A DNA stretch of 23,354 bases from the NCBI GenBank assembly GCA_046733295.1, contig JBKPOY010000069.1:1-23354 (forward strand), read 5' to 3'. This document shows positions 1-8,229 of this stretch, piece after piece. Made by a program: the position numbers and the translations under genes. The number at the start of each line of letters is the position of its first letter. Positions within the stretch are counted from its first letter, which is position 1. The stretch comes from 13-2-20CM-68-14 sp046733295 (lineage in GTDB: Bacteria; Actinomycetota; Thermoleophilia; Gaiellales; Gaiellaceae). The notes beneath the pieces were generated by a model that was not told the DNA's origin, ran no database searches, and saw only the letters and a list, made by a program, of their open reading frames with translations.

Positions 1-1229
1 GGCGAGAGGAACCCGCGCAGGAGATCCTCCGACTCTTCGTCGGAGAAGCTCGCGCGTGTTTCCTTGTTCTTCACCAGCTCCAGGGCGTAGAAGCACCCGG
101 CGCCGCGGAGGTCGCCCACGATCGGCAGGTCGAGGAGTTGCGCCAGGATCGAGCGGATCAGCTCCTCCTTCTCGCGCACTCCCTCGACAATGCGCTCGCG
201 CTTCATGATCTCGATGTTCTTGAGCGCGATCGCCGCCATCACCGGATGGCCGCCGAACGTGATCCCGTGCGTGAACATCGCCTGGTCCTCGAGGAAGGGC
301 TCCATGACGCGGTCCGTCGTCAGTACGGCGCCGATCGACGCGTACGCCGAGGAAAGCCCCTTCGCGCAGGTGAGGATGTCCGGGCGGACGTCGTACTTCT
401 CGGACGCGAACCAGTAGCCGATGCGGCCGAACCCAGTGATCACCTCGTCCGCGCAGAGCAGGATCCCGTGGCGGTCGCAGATCTCGCGGACGCCCTTGAA
501 GTAGCCGGCGGGCGGGGTGAACGCCCCGCCGGAGTTCTGCACCGGCTCCATGATCACCATGGCCACCGTCTCGGGGCCCTCGGCCTCGACCACGTGCTCG
601 AGGTCCTCGAGCAGGAAACGGGTGAACTCCTCCTCCGTCTCGCCGGGGGGGCGGTGGTATCGGTTCGTGTTCCGCGTGTGGGCGACCGACGGGACGAGTG
701 GCTCGAAGGGAGTCCGCAGTGCGGGGATCCCGTTGATCGACAGCGCTCCCATCGTCGTGCCGTGGTAGGCGACGTTTCGCGAGATCGCCTTCCAGCGGCG
801 CTCGCCGCGGGCGTTGTGGTACTGGCGGGTGAGCTTCCACGCGGATTCCACCGCCTCCGAGCCGCCGGAGACGAAGAACACGCGCCTCAGGTCGCCGGGC
901 GCGAGCTCCGCAACCTCGGCGGCGAGCTCGATCGCGCGGGGATGGGCGTAGGACCAGTTGGTGTAGAACGGCAGTTCGCGCATCTGGGCCGCGGCCGCAT
1001 CGCCGATCTCGTCCCCGAAGCCGTAGCCGATGTTGACCGCGAACAGGCCCGCGAGCGCGTCCAGATAGCGCTTTCCCCTGGAATCCTCGAGATAGCAGCC
1101 GTCGCCGCTGACGATGATGGGCACGTCACCCCTCGCGTAGCCGCCCATCCGGGTGAAGTGCAGCCAGAGATGCTCGTGCGCAGCCTGCTGCAGCTGCTCC
1201 GGCGAAAGCGTTGTCGCGGTCTCGCTCAT
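1..1229 (-). CDS. Class III PLP aminotransferase, probable putrescine/diamine transaminase (3' end missing)
   Basis: Fold-type I, class III (omega) aminotransferase; 409 residues are visible and the C-terminus lies beyond the left edge (the family is usually about 450-460 residues). Seen in the translation: the PLP-phosphate loop SGGSEAVESAWKL (121-133), YHGTTMGA (155-162), the cofactor-binding DEVITGFGR (261-269) and the Schiff-base lysine K290 in TCAKGLSSAY. The ATG overlaps the stop of the upstream permease gene as ATGA, so it is the last visible gene of the lrp-potADBC operon. Class III enzymes linked to polyamine transporters (SpuC/YgjG types) move the amino group of putrescine to pyruvate or 2-oxoglutarate, giving 4-aminobutanal. 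The aldehyde dehydrogenase at 5911-7353 fits as the next step. The family is certain; the substrate is inferred from context, and beta-alanine or another omega-amine is possible. Confidence 0.9.
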   Translation of the reverse strand, partial: MSETATTLSPEQLQQAAHEHLWLHFTRMGGYARGDVPIIVSGDGCYLEDSRGKRYLDALAGLFAVNIGYGFGDEIGDAAAAQMRELPFYTNWSYAHPRAIELAAEVAELAPGDLRRVFFVSGGSEAVESAWKLTRQYHNARGERRWKAISRNVAYHGTTMGALSINGIPALRTPFEPLVPSVAHTRNTNRYHRPPGETEEEFTRFLLEDLEHVVEAEGPETVAMVIMEPVQNSGGAFTPPAGYFKGVREICDRHGILLCADEVITGFGRIGYWFASEKYDVRPDILTCAKGLSSAYASIGAVLTTDRVMEPFLEDQAMFTHGITFGGHPVMAAIALKNIEIMKRERIVEGVREKEELIRSILAQLLDLPIVGDLRGAGCFYALELVKNKETRASFSDEESEDLLRGFLS

Positions 1230-2068
1230 GCACGAACCTCCCGGCGCCGTTGGTAGATGACGTTCGCGAGCATCGCCACGGCGGCAACGGCGAAGATCGC
1301 CGTCCCGATCACGTTCACCTGCGGCGGCGCCCCCACTCGGGCGGCGCCCCAGACGAAGAGCGGGAACGTGATCTCCGACCCCGCGACGAAGTACGTCACG
1401 ACGAAGTCGTCGATCGAGATTGCGAAGCAGAGCAGCAGCGCCGCCAGGATCGCCGGCGCGATCAGGGGCAGCGTCACCTTGCGGAAGGTGGTCCACTCGT
1501 TCGCGCCCAGGTCCATCGCGGCTTCCTCCAGGTGGCGGTCGAAGCCGACGAGCCGCGCCTTGACGGTGACGACGGCGAAGCTGACGCAGAACATCACGTG
1601 TGCGATCAGGATCGACCAGAAGCCGAGGTCGACCACGGTGAAGGTCAGGAACAACGTCAGCAGCGAGGCCCCGAGGACGATCTCCGGCGTCGAGAGCGGC
1701 AGGAAGATGAGCAGGTTCGTCGCGCCCCGGCCGCGGAACGTGTAGCGGACGAGGGCGAGCGCGATCAGCGTTCCGAGCGCCGTCGCGAGCACGCTCGCGA
1801 GGAGCCCGATCTCCAACGACAGGAAGACCGCGCTGCGGATGCCCGGAACGGCGTCCCAGTGGACCCAGTTGTCGAACGTGAATCGCTGCCAGGTGAAGTT
1901 GAATCGCCCCGCGGGGTTGTTGAACGAGAACACGATCACGACCGCGATCGGCAGCAGCAGGTACGCGAACATCAGGACGGCGTAGACCGTCAGCACGTTC
2001 CGGCGGACGAACGCCAGCACGTCGGGCCGCCGGCGCGGCGCGGCGAGCGGCTCGGCGACGGTGCTCAT
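1226..2068 (-). CDS. potC: Polyamine-type ABC transporter permease, PotC-like (system 1)
   Basis: Inner-membrane subunit of a spermidine/putrescine-type importer, 280 residues, the usual PotC length. About six hydrophobic helices are visible, the first at residues 28-48 after a basic N-terminus, followed by helices near 82-107, 118-142, 150-168, 203-218 and 252-271. The EAA loop that docks on the ATPase is at 182-201 (EAAMDLGANEWTTFRKVTLP), with the conserved Gly and Leu-Pro intact. The true start is the ATG at 2068, which overlaps the potB stop as ATGA; the frame stays open further upstream but that part is a shadow of potB. Its own stop overlaps the aminotransferase start. Transport direction and subunit role follow from the family; the exact polyamine is not determined. 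Confidence 0.93.
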   Translation of the reverse strand: MSTVAEPLAAPRRRPDVLAFVRRNVLTVYAVLMFAYLLLPIAVVIVFSFNNPAGRFNFTWQRFTFDNWVHWDAVPGIRSAVFLSLEIGLLASVLATALGTLIALALVRYTFRGRGATNLLIFLPLSTPEIVLGASLLTLFLTFTVVDLGFWSILIAHVMFCVSFAVVTVKARLVGFDRHLEEAAMDLGANEWTTFRKVTLPLIAPAILAALLLCFAISIDDFVVTYFVAGSEITFPLFVWGAARVGAPPQVNVIGTAIFAVAAVAMLANVIYQRRREVRA

Positions 2069-2922
2069 CCGGTCAGCTTCTCCGTCCCGACGGCGCGCGC
2101 GTAGACCAAGACGGCGAGCAGGATCATCGCCATCAGCACGAACGACATCGCCGCGGCCGCGGGGTAGTCCGTCAGGTTGAGGAACTTCGACTGGATCACG
2201 TTGCCGATCATGTGTTGCCTGGTTGAGCCGAGCAGCTGCGCGTTGATGAAGTCGCCGGCCGCGGGAATGAAGGTCAGCAGCGTTCCGGCGACGACGCCCG
2301 GCAAGGACAGCGGCAGGGTCACCCGCAGGAACGCCTTCCACCGACTGGCGTAGAGGTCTTGCGCGGCCTCGATGAGGCTGTGGTCGATCTGTTCCAGGGA
2401 GACGTACAGGGGCAGAGCCATGAAGGGGAGGTAGTTGTAGGTCAGCCCGGCGACGACGGCCGTCGAGGTGGCGAGCAGGCGGCCGTCCGAGCCCAGGATG
2501 CCGACGTCGCGGAAGACGCCGACAACGAGCCCGTTGTCGGCGAGGATCGTCTCCCACGCGAGCGTTCGGATCAGGTAGGTGACGAAGAACGGCGCGACGA
2601 TGAAGAGCAGGAGCAGGTTCTTCCAGCGCCCGCCGCGGAAGGCGATCCAGTAGGCGAGCGGATAGCTGAGCAGGAGCGCGAGCACGGTCGCGATGCCCGC
2701 GTATTCGAACGAGCGGATGAAGTGCCCCTTGTAGTTGCGGAGCGCATCCCAGTAGTTGCTCCAGGCCCATGTGAAGGCGTAGCCGAGGTCGAGCGACCCC
2801 GACTCGAGCGACTGATGCACCAGGAATCCAAGCGGCACGACGAAGAACGCGCCGAGCCAGAGCAGCCCCGGCGCGAGGAGCAGATACGGCGTGACGCCGC
2901 GGTGCCGATGCAGCCAGCCCAT
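2065..2922 (-). CDS. potB: Polyamine-type ABC transporter permease, PotB-like (system 1)
   Basis: Partner permease of system 1, 285 residues. The N-terminal helix at 11-35 is followed by five further hydrophobic segments (about 72-95, 102-120, 150-175, 206-225, 256-276). The EAA coupling loop at 185-204 reads EAAQDLYASRWKAFLRVTLP; Tyr replaces the Gly usual after EAAxDL, a small departure. It starts six bases after the potD stop and overlaps potC by four bases, so translational coupling is likely. By family, PotB and PotC form the heterodimeric channel that receives substrate from PotD and is powered by PotA. Confidence 0.93.
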   Translation of the reverse strand: MGWLHRHRGVTPYLLLAPGLLWLGAFFVVPLGFLVHQSLESGSLDLGYAFTWAWSNYWDALRNYKGHFIRSFEYAGIATVLALLLSYPLAYWIAFRGGRWKNLLLLFIVAPFFVTYLIRTLAWETILADNGLVVGVFRDVGILGSDGRLLATSTAVVAGLTYNYLPFMALPLYVSLEQIDHSLIEAAQDLYASRWKAFLRVTLPLSLPGVVAGTLLTFIPAAGDFINAQLLGSTRQHMIGNVIQSKFLNLTDYPAAAAMSFVLMAMILLAVLVYARAVGTEKLTG

Positions 2923-2928
2923 CAGTGC

Positions 2929-4086
2929 CTAGGCGCTAATTAGGTTCTGCCAGCGCTCGATGTACTTCGGGTTCCGGACCGCCTCCGCGTCGAAGATGTG
3001 GACGTTGTCGAGCATCTTCTTGGTCGGGAAGATCAGGCGGTTGTTTGCGATAGCCGGATCCTCCTTCAGCAGCGCCGCCTTCGCCCCCACGACCGGGCAG
3101 ATGTAGTTGACGTAGTCCTCGATCTGGGCGGCGATCTTCGGGTCGTAGACGAAGTTCATGTACGTCGAGGCGGTGTACACGTCCCCGCCCTTCGGGATCA
3201 GCATGTTGTCGGTCCAGATGTCGCCGCCGTCCTTCGGCAGATCCCAATGCAGGTGCTTGTTGTCGGCCTGGAGCTGGACGACGTCGCCGGACCAGGCCAT
3301 CGCCGCCTTGATGTCGCCGCGCGCGAGCTTGTCGGAGTAGTCGTTGCCGGTGAACTGGCGGATCTGGCCGTTGTCGACCGCTTTCTGGATGCGGTTGAAA
3401 GCGCTGTCGAAGGTCGCGTTCGTCACCTTCGTGGGGTCGTCGCCGTTCGCGAGCATCACGAGGACCATGGCGTCGGCCATCTCGTTCAGGACCGTGATCT
3501 TCCCCTTGAGCTTGCGATCCTCGAGCAGCTGCTGCACGGACGTCACGGGGTCGGTCAACTTGTCGTTGAAGGCGATCCCCGTCATCCCGGATTGCCAGGG
3601 AAGGCTGTACTCGCGATCGGGATCGAAGCTCGGGTGCCGGAGCGCCGGCTGAAGGTTCTTTATGTTCGGGATGGCGCTCTTGTCGAGCTTCTCGACCCAG
3701 CCCTTCCGGATCATCGTCGACGGGTACCGAGAGTTGTCGGTGAGGACGATGATGTCCCGGTCGATCGACTGGCCCCGTGAGAGCGGCCCCTGGATCTTTC
3801 CGAAGTACTCGTCGTTGCTGTTGATGTCCTCCGTGTACTTGACGGTGACGCCGTACTTCTTCTTGAACTGGTTGAGCGTCGGATGCGACTTCGTCTTCTC
3901 GTTGATGTCGATGTAGAGGGTCCAGTTCGAGAAGCGAAGCGTCTTTGCGAGCGTCTTGTCGTTGTCCGATCCGGCGGAGCTCTTGGTGCTCCCACCGCAG
4001 GCCGCCAGCAAGCCTGGGACGGTCAGCAAGGTGCCGCCGGCGGCGGCACGTTGCAGCAGTTCGCGGCGGCTGAGCTGATCTGTCAT
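2929..4086 (-). CDS. potD: Polyamine-type ABC transporter substrate-binding lipoprotein, PotD-like, Tat-type signal (system 1)
   Basis: Extracytoplasmic binding protein of system 1, 385 residues. The N-terminus carries a twin-arginine motif (S6-R7-R8-E9-L10-L11), a hydrophobic stretch and a lipobox ending LLAAC (C30), so it looks like a Tat-exported lipoprotein anchored on the outer face of the membrane. The mature part follows PotD/PotF order: LRFSNWTLYID (50-60) as the first strand, a DIIVLTDNSRY segment, then LPWQSGMTGIAFN, MAWSGDVVQLQ and TDNMLIPKGGD. The ATG overlaps the potA stop (ATGA). The second operon's binding protein has a different leader and sequence, so the two systems probably differ in specificity. 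The ligand (putrescine, spermidine or another) cannot be read from the sequence. Confidence 0.92.
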   Translation of the reverse strand: MTDQLSRRELLQRAAAGGTLLTVPGLLAACGGSTKSSAGSDNDKTLAKTLRFSNWTLYIDINEKTKSHPTLNQFKKKYGVTVKYTEDINSNDEYFGKIQGPLSRGQSIDRDIIVLTDNSRYPSTMIRKGWVEKLDKSAIPNIKNLQPALRHPSFDPDREYSLPWQSGMTGIAFNDKLTDPVTSVQQLLEDRKLKGKITVLNEMADAMVLVMLANGDDPTKVTNATFDSAFNRIQKAVDNGQIRQFTGNDYSDKLARGDIKAAMAWSGDVVQLQADNKHLHWDLPKDGGDIWTDNMLIPKGGDVYTASTYMNFVYDPKIAAQIEDYVNYICPVVGAKAALLKEDPAIANNRLIFPTKKMLDNVHIFDAEAVRNPKYIERWQNLISA

Positions 4087-5204
4087 GCGCTTGCCTCCAT
4101 GGAGTCGACGACGAAGGTGGCTTCGGGATCCCAGCTGACGGTCAGGTTGTCGCCCGGGTCGAGCGGCCGTGTCCCCGGTCGGTCGTTGAGAACGACGACG
4201 GTGAGCCTGCCGTTGCGTGTCTCGACGATGTACTGCGTCGAGACACCGATGTATGCCCGCTCCTTGACGACGCCGCGCATGGCATTCGCGTCCTGGTCGT
4301 CGGGACGAATCTTCTCCGGCCGAATTCCGACGGCCACCGCCCCTGTGCGCCCGTTCAGCGACCCGCGGCGGACGTTGACGGTCGTCCCGTCGTCGAGCCG
4401 GACGGCGTCGGCGCCGGAGACCGTGCCGGGCAGGAGGTTCGAGATGCCGAGGAAACCGGCGACGAACGGCGTCTGCGGGCGCTCGTAGAGCTCGTCCGGC
4501 GCGCCGAGCTGCTCGATGCGGCCCTTGTTCATCACGGCGATCTGGTCGGCCATCGTCATCGCCTCCTCCTGATCGTGCGTGACGTGGATGAAGGTGATGC
4601 CGAGGTCGTGCTGAAGCGCCTTGATGAAGAGCTGCATCTCCTTACGGAGCTTCAGGTCGAGCGCGCCGAGCGGCTCGTCGAGCAGGAGGACGCGTGGACT
4701 GTTGACGAGCGCGCGCGCGAGGGCGACCCGCTGCTGCTGCCCGCCGGAGAGCTGGCGCGGCTTCCGCTTGCCGTAGCCGGCGAGCTGCACGAGCCCGAGC
4801 ATGTGCTCGACCTTGTGCCTGAGGTCGCCGCCGCGCTCGCCCTTCCTGCGCAGGCCGAACGCGACGTTCTCGAAGATCGAGAGATGCGGAAAGAGCGCGT
4901 AGCTCTGGAAGACGGTGTTGACATCGCGCTTGTAAGGCGGCAGCCCGCTGACCTCCGTGCCCCCGAGGTAGATCGAGCCGGCGGTCGGCTCCTCGAAGCC
5001 GCCGATCATCCGCAGCGTGGTCGTCTTGCCGCAGCCGGACGGGCCGAGCAGCGCGTAGAAGCTGCCGCGCTCGATCTCGAGCGAGAGATCGTCGACCGCC
5101 GTCACGTCGTCGAACTGCTTGGTGACCCGATCGAGGCGGATGTCGGGCGGGGCCGAGGCGCCTGTTTGCTCGGCGGTCCGCTCGAGCCGCTCGTCGACCG
5201 CCAT
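4083..5204 (-). CDS. potA: Polyamine-type ABC transporter ATPase, PotA-like (system 1)
   Basis: Cytoplasmic ATPase of 373 residues. Walker A is GPSGCGKT (54-61), Q-loop Gln at 100 (VFQSYALFPH), signature LSGGQ (152-156), Walker B RVLLLDEP (171-178), D-loop GALD and switch His210 (THDQEE). The C-terminal 130 residues match the TOBE regulatory domain (for example VGIRPEKIRP). The start is ATG 5204, which shares one base with the lrp stop (TGATG). The frame remains open upstream to 5846, but that extension is out-of-frame reading of the regulator and has no homology-like features. It lies second in the operon, before potD, potB and potC. Confidence 0.95.
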   Translation of the reverse strand: MAVDERLERTAEQTGASAPPDIRLDRVTKQFDDVTAVDDLSLEIERGSFYALLGPSGCGKTTTLRMIGGFEEPTAGSIYLGGTEVSGLPPYKRDVNTVFQSYALFPHLSIFENVAFGLRRKGERGGDLRHKVEHMLGLVQLAGYGKRKPRQLSGGQQQRVALARALVNSPRVLLLDEPLGALDLKLRKEMQLFIKALQHDLGITFIHVTHDQEEAMTMADQIAVMNKGRIEQLGAPDELYERPQTPFVAGFLGISNLLPGTVSGADAVRLDDGTTVNVRRGSLNGRTGAVAVGIRPEKIRPDDQDANAMRGVVKERAYIGVSTQYIVETRNGRLTVVVLNDRPGTRPLDPGDNLTVSWDPEATFVVDSMEASA

Positions 5205-5758
5205 CAGCGAGCCGCCTCGAGGGTGCGGCCGTTGCCGACGGGTGCGCCCCAGTCGTACAGCTGCTTCCACAGCGCCAGGTACAGGAAGCTCTCCGTCGAG
5301 ACGACCCCGTCGAGAGAGCGGAGCCGGTTCGTTAGGTCGAGCAGCTGGCGCCGGTCGGCGCAGACGAGCTCGACGAGGATGTCGTACTGCCCCGCCGTGA
5401 CGACGACGTAGCCGGCCTCGTCCCACTTCGCGATCTCGTCGGCGACAGGCTCCGGTGCGCCGGCCGTCCGGATCCCGACCATCGCCATCGCGTCGAAGCC
5501 GAGGCCGAGCGGGTTGGTCACGCCCGTCACCTGGAGGATGTTCTCGTCGCAGAGCCGGCTGTAGCGCGCCCTCACCGTGGCCTCGGAGACGCCGACCGCG
5601 GCGGCGATGCGGCGAAAGGATTCGCGCCCGTTCTTCTGGAGCGCTTCGATGATGCTCCGGTCGACGGCATCGAGCCCGCGACCCGGGCCGACGGCGCCAC
5701 GCTCGTGCTCGCCTCGCAATGCGAGGGGATTCGTACCAATCTCCGCGCAATGGGTCAA
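5204..5758 (-). CDS. Lrp/AsnC family transcriptional regulator, probable controller of both polyamine operons
   Basis: AsnC/Lrp-type regulator, at most 184 residues. The N-terminal winged HTH begins LDAVDRSIIEALQKNG and has the recognition segment VSEATVRARYSRL; the C-terminal half (about 90-165) has the RAM/AsnC effector fold, including VVVTAGQYDILVELV. The start is uncertain. Only TTG codons are available in frame: 5758 (which coincides with a candidate -35 box) or 5719 (171 residues, inside the palindromic site at 5713-5725). HTH homology begins after both. It heads the potADBC-aminotransferase operon, with TGATG coupling to potA. Family members sense amino acids or amines and bind phased palindromes. 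Autoregulation and control of the second operon are inferred from the shared palindrome. Confidence 0.9.
   Translation of the reverse strand: MTHCAEIGTNPLALRGEHERGAVGPGRGLDAVDRSIIEALQKNGRESFRRIAAAVGVSEATVRARYSRLCDENILQVTGVTNPLGLGFDAMAMVGIRTAGAPEPVADEIAKWDEAGYVVVTAGQYDILVELVCADRRQLLDLTNRLRSLDGVVSTESFLYLALWKQLYDWGAPVGNGRTLEAAR
5713..5725. promoter_or_regulatory. 13-bp palindrome, candidate Lrp-family operator at the lrp promoter
   Basis: CTCGCAATGCGAG, a perfect inverted repeat around A5719 (15 bp if the outer C/G at 5712 and 5726 are counted). The identical sequence (as its reverse complement) is at 11489-11501, ahead of the other polyamine operon. It starts five bases after the candidate -10 box, where a bound protein would block initiation, as in autorepression. 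A half-match (CATTGCG on the minus strand) is centred about 31 bp upstream. The role is inferred. Confidence 0.6.
5730..5758 (-). promoter_or_regulatory. Candidate sigma70-type promoter of the lrp-potADBC operon
   Basis: On the minus strand TTGACC (5758-5753), a 17-base spacer and TACGAA (5735-5730) fit a housekeeping promoter. The expected transcription start is near 5723, inside the palindrome. If this promoter is used, the TTG at 5758 cannot be the start codon and the regulator would begin at TTG 5719, nearly leaderless. Confidence 0.4.
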
Positions 5759-5780
5759 TCAAGAGCCGTTCGGCTCTTGA
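5759..5780. repeat. Perfect 9-bp inverted repeat just upstream of lrp (operator or terminator hairpin)
   Basis: Arms TCAAGAGCC (5759-5767) and GGCTCTTGA (5772-5780) flank the tetranucleotide GTTC. The element abuts the candidate lrp -35 box. There is no T-run on either side, so it is either a non-canonical terminator or a second protein-binding palindrome. Confidence 0.5.
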
Positions 5781-5877
5781 GGTCCGCCGCAGCAACGCAA
5801 CCGGCCCGTCGAAGACCCTCTCGCCGCGGCAAGGGCCGCGTCGCACCGCTGGCGTTCCTGCTGCAGGAGCACAGTGA

Positions 5878-5901
5878 GGGCTCGCCCCGATGGGCGAGCC
5901 C
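5878..5901 (-). terminator. Hairpin downstream of the aldehyde dehydrogenase gene
   Basis: A 10-bp perfect GC-rich stem (GGGCTCGCCC, 5878-5887, with GGGCGAGCCC, 5892-5901) closes a four-base loop nine bases past the dehydrogenase stop. No U-tract follows on the minus strand, as is common for actinobacterial terminators. It separates the two polyamine operons. Confidence 0.6.
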
Positions 5902-5910
5902 TCGAAAACG

Positions 5911-7353
5911 TCAGTCGATCTTCGCCATCACGTGCTTGACGTTCGTGTAGTCCTCGAGCGAATACGCGCTGAGATCCTTGCCATAACCGGACTGCTTGTA
6001 GCCGCCGTGCGGCATCTCGCTGACGAGCGGAATGTGGTCGTTGATCCAGACGGTCCCGAACTGCAGCTTGCGGGCGGCGTTCAGCGCCCGGCCCACGTCC
6101 CGCGTCCAGACAGATGCGGCGAGCCCGTAGTCGACGTCGTTCGCCCAGGCCAGGGCCTGGTCGTCGTCCGCGAAGCGCTGCACGGTCACGACCGGGCCGA
6201 AGACCTCGCGCTGGACGATCTCGTCCTCCTGTCCGACGTCGGTGATCACAGTCGGTTTCACGAAGAAGCCCCGGTCGCCGTTCGGCTCGCCGCCGGTCAG
6301 GACGGTGGCGCCCTTCGCCCGCTCGAGGAAGCCGAAGACGCGGTCCCGCTGGTCCTTCGAGATCACGGGACCCATGTCGAGCTCCTCCTGCTCGGCCGGA
6401 TCGCCGACGGCGAGCGACTCCACCGCGGGGACGAGCTCCTCCAGCAGCTTGTCGTAGATCTTCGGGCCGGCGACAACGCGGGAAGCGGCGGTGCAATCCT
6501 GGCCCGAGTTCCAGTAGCCGGCGACCTTGATGCCCTCGGCGACGGCGGCCGGGTCCGCGTCGTCGAAGACGATGACCGGCGCCTTGCCGCCCAGCTCGAG
6601 GTGGACGCGCTTCAGCGTGTCCGCGGCCGTGCGGGCGATGATCTTGCCGGTCTCGACGTCGCCGGTGAGCGAGATCAGGCGAACGTCCGGATGCTTGACC
6701 ATCGCCTCGCCGACCGGCACACCGTCCCCCGTAATGACATTGAGGATGCCCGTCGGCAGGATCTCTGCCTCCTGGGCGAGCTGGACGAAGCGGAGCGTCG
6801 TCAGCGGCGTCTGCTCCGACGGCTTCACGATCTGGACGTTGCCCGCCGCCAGCGCGGGCCCGATTTTCCAGATCGCCATCATCAGCGGGTAGTTCCACGG
6901 CGTGATCCCGCCCACGATGCCGAGGGGCTCGCGGCGGACCATCGACGTGTAGCCGCGCATGTACTCGCCGGCTGACTTCCCCTCGAGCATGCGGGCGGCG
7001 CCCGCGAAGAAGCGGAGGTTGTCCGAGCTGACGGGCATCTCGTCGCGCGAGGCGGGCAGCGGCTTGCCGACGTTCGTCGACTCGATCTGCGCGAGCTCCT
7101 CGGTGTGCTCGTCAATCAGATCGGCGAGCTTGAGCAGGACCTCGGCCCGCTCCCCTGGGGTCGTCTCGAGCCACTCCGGCAGCGCCTTCTTCGCCGCCTG
7201 AACCGCGCGGTCGACGTCCTCCGCCGCGCCCCGCGGGACCTCGGCGATCGTCTCCCCCGTCGACGGATTGACGACCTCCATCGTCTCGCCCGAGGCAGAG
7301 TCGACCCAATCGCCCCCGACGAAGTTCTTGTAGCTCGAGACCGTGACGCTCAT
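5911..7353 (-). CDS. patD: 4-aminobutyraldehyde dehydrogenase (PatD/YdcW-like)
   Basis: NAD(P)-dependent aldehyde dehydrogenase of 480 residues, the family's normal length. Visible: TPWNYP (151-156, with N154), K177 in VKPSE, LELGG with general base E253, and the catalytic cysteine C287 in NSGQDCTAASR. The stretches GEYMRGYTSMVRREPLG and VSEMPHGGYKQSGYGKD closely resemble E. coli PatD (YdcW), which oxidises 4-aminobutanal to GABA. A strong Shine-Dalgarno, AAGGAGG (7360-7366), precedes ATG 7353 by six bases. It is the last gene of the second transporter operon, 30 bases after potC, and is followed by a stem-loop. Together with the aminotransferase of the other operon it gives the two-step putrescine-to-GABA route. 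Betaine-aldehyde activity is possible but less likely. Confidence 0.88.
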   Translation of the reverse strand: MSVTVSSYKNFVGGDWVDSASGETMEVVNPSTGETIAEVPRGAAEDVDRAVQAAKKALPEWLETTPGERAEVLLKLADLIDEHTEELAQIESTNVGKPLPASRDEMPVSSDNLRFFAGAARMLEGKSAGEYMRGYTSMVRREPLGIVGGITPWNYPLMMAIWKIGPALAAGNVQIVKPSEQTPLTTLRFVQLAQEAEILPTGILNVITGDGVPVGEAMVKHPDVRLISLTGDVETGKIIARTAADTLKRVHLELGGKAPVIVFDDADPAAVAEGIKVAGYWNSGQDCTAASRVVAGPKIYDKLLEELVPAVESLAVGDPAEQEELDMGPVISKDQRDRVFGFLERAKGATVLTGGEPNGDRGFFVKPTVITDVGQEDEIVQREVFGPVVTVQRFADDDQALAWANDVDYGLAASVWTRDVGRALNAARKLQFGTVWINDHIPLVSEMPHGGYKQSGYGKDLSAYSLEDYTNVKHVMAKID

Positions 7354-7383
7354 GGCTGCCCTCCTTCGCTGACCGTTTCCAAA

Positions 7384-8229
7384 CTACACCGCGCCGCCCC
7401 CCGCCGCCTGCGCCGCGGCCTTCGGTGCGGCGGCTCCGCGCCGCAGCACCCCGGTGTCGCCGGTCAGGCGCTGCGCGATCGCCACCGGAATGACGGTGGC
7501 GATGATGACGACGAAGACGATTGCGTTCACGACCGGCAGATCCTGCCCGCGCTGGATGTGATTGAGGATGTAGATCGGCAGCGTCGTCTGGGCACCCGCC
7601 GTGAACGTGGTCACGATCACCTCGTCGAACGACAGGGCGAAGGCGAGCAGGCCGCCGGCGACGAGCGCGGTCGAGAGCACCGGCCAGATGACCCAGCGAA
7701 ACGTCTGCCAGCCGTCCGCCCCGAGATCCATCGAGGCTTCGATCAGGGACGGCGAGCTCCGGCGCAAGCGGGCAAGGACGTTGTTGTAGACGACGACGAC
7801 GCAGAACGTGGCATGGCCGACGACGATCGTCCAGATCGAGAAGCTCACGCCGGCGACGTTGTACGCCGAGTTCAGGGCCATGCCGGTGATGATCCCGGGC
7901 AAGGCGATCGGGAGCAGCAAGAGGAACGAAACGGCCTCGCGGCCGAAGAAGCGGAAGCGATAGATGGCCGCCGCCGCCGCGGTTCCGAGCAGGAGAGCGA
8001 GCGCCGTCGCGCCCAGCCCCACCTTGAGCGAGAGCCAGAGCGAGTTCCTCGCCTCCTCGTCGTGCCAGGCCTCGCTGAACCAATGGAACGTCCAGCCGGA
8101 GATCGGCCAGCTTTGGATCGTGGAGCCGTTGAACGCATAGAGCATGATCAAAAGCAGCGGAATCCAGAGAAAGGCGACGACGAGGGCTGTCGCGATGCCG
8201 AGACCGATCCGTGCGCCCCGCGTCTCCAT
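7384..8229 (-). CDS. potC: Polyamine-type ABC transporter permease, PotC-like (system 2)
   Basis: Membrane permease of system 2, 281 residues. Hydrophobic helices are at about 8-31, 65-90, 99-122, 130-150, 184-200 and 233-253. The EAA loop (164-183) reads EASMDLGADGWQTFRWVIWP; the usual Leu-Pro is Trp-Pro. The C-terminus ends in an Ala/Gly-rich tail (265-281) absent from the system 1 permease. ATG 8229 shares one base with the potB stop (TGATG); the open frame continuing upstream to 9060 is a shadow of potB. It is co-operonic with the aldehyde dehydrogenase 30 bases downstream. Confidence 0.92.
   Translation of the reverse strand: METRGARIGLGIATALVVAFLWIPLLLIMLYAFNGSTIQSWPISGWTFHWFSEAWHDEEARNSLWLSLKVGLGATALALLLGTAAAAAIYRFRFFGREAVSFLLLLPIALPGIITGMALNSAYNVAGVSFSIWTIVVGHATFCVVVVYNNVLARLRRSSPSLIEASMDLGADGWQTFRWVIWPVLSTALVAGGLLAFALSFDEVIVTTFTAGAQTTLPIYILNHIQRGQDLPVVNAIVFVVIIATVIPVAIAQRLTGDTGVLRRGAAAPKAAAQAAGGGAV

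Noticed and set aside
2069..2770. N-terminal extension of the system 1 PotC frame
   Set aside because: A shadow of potB; ATG 2068 with ATGA overlap gives the standard length.
5205..5846. 214-residue N-terminal extension of the system 1 PotA frame
   Set aside because: It is an out-of-frame reading of the Lrp-family gene; ATG 5204 gives a normal PotA N-terminus.
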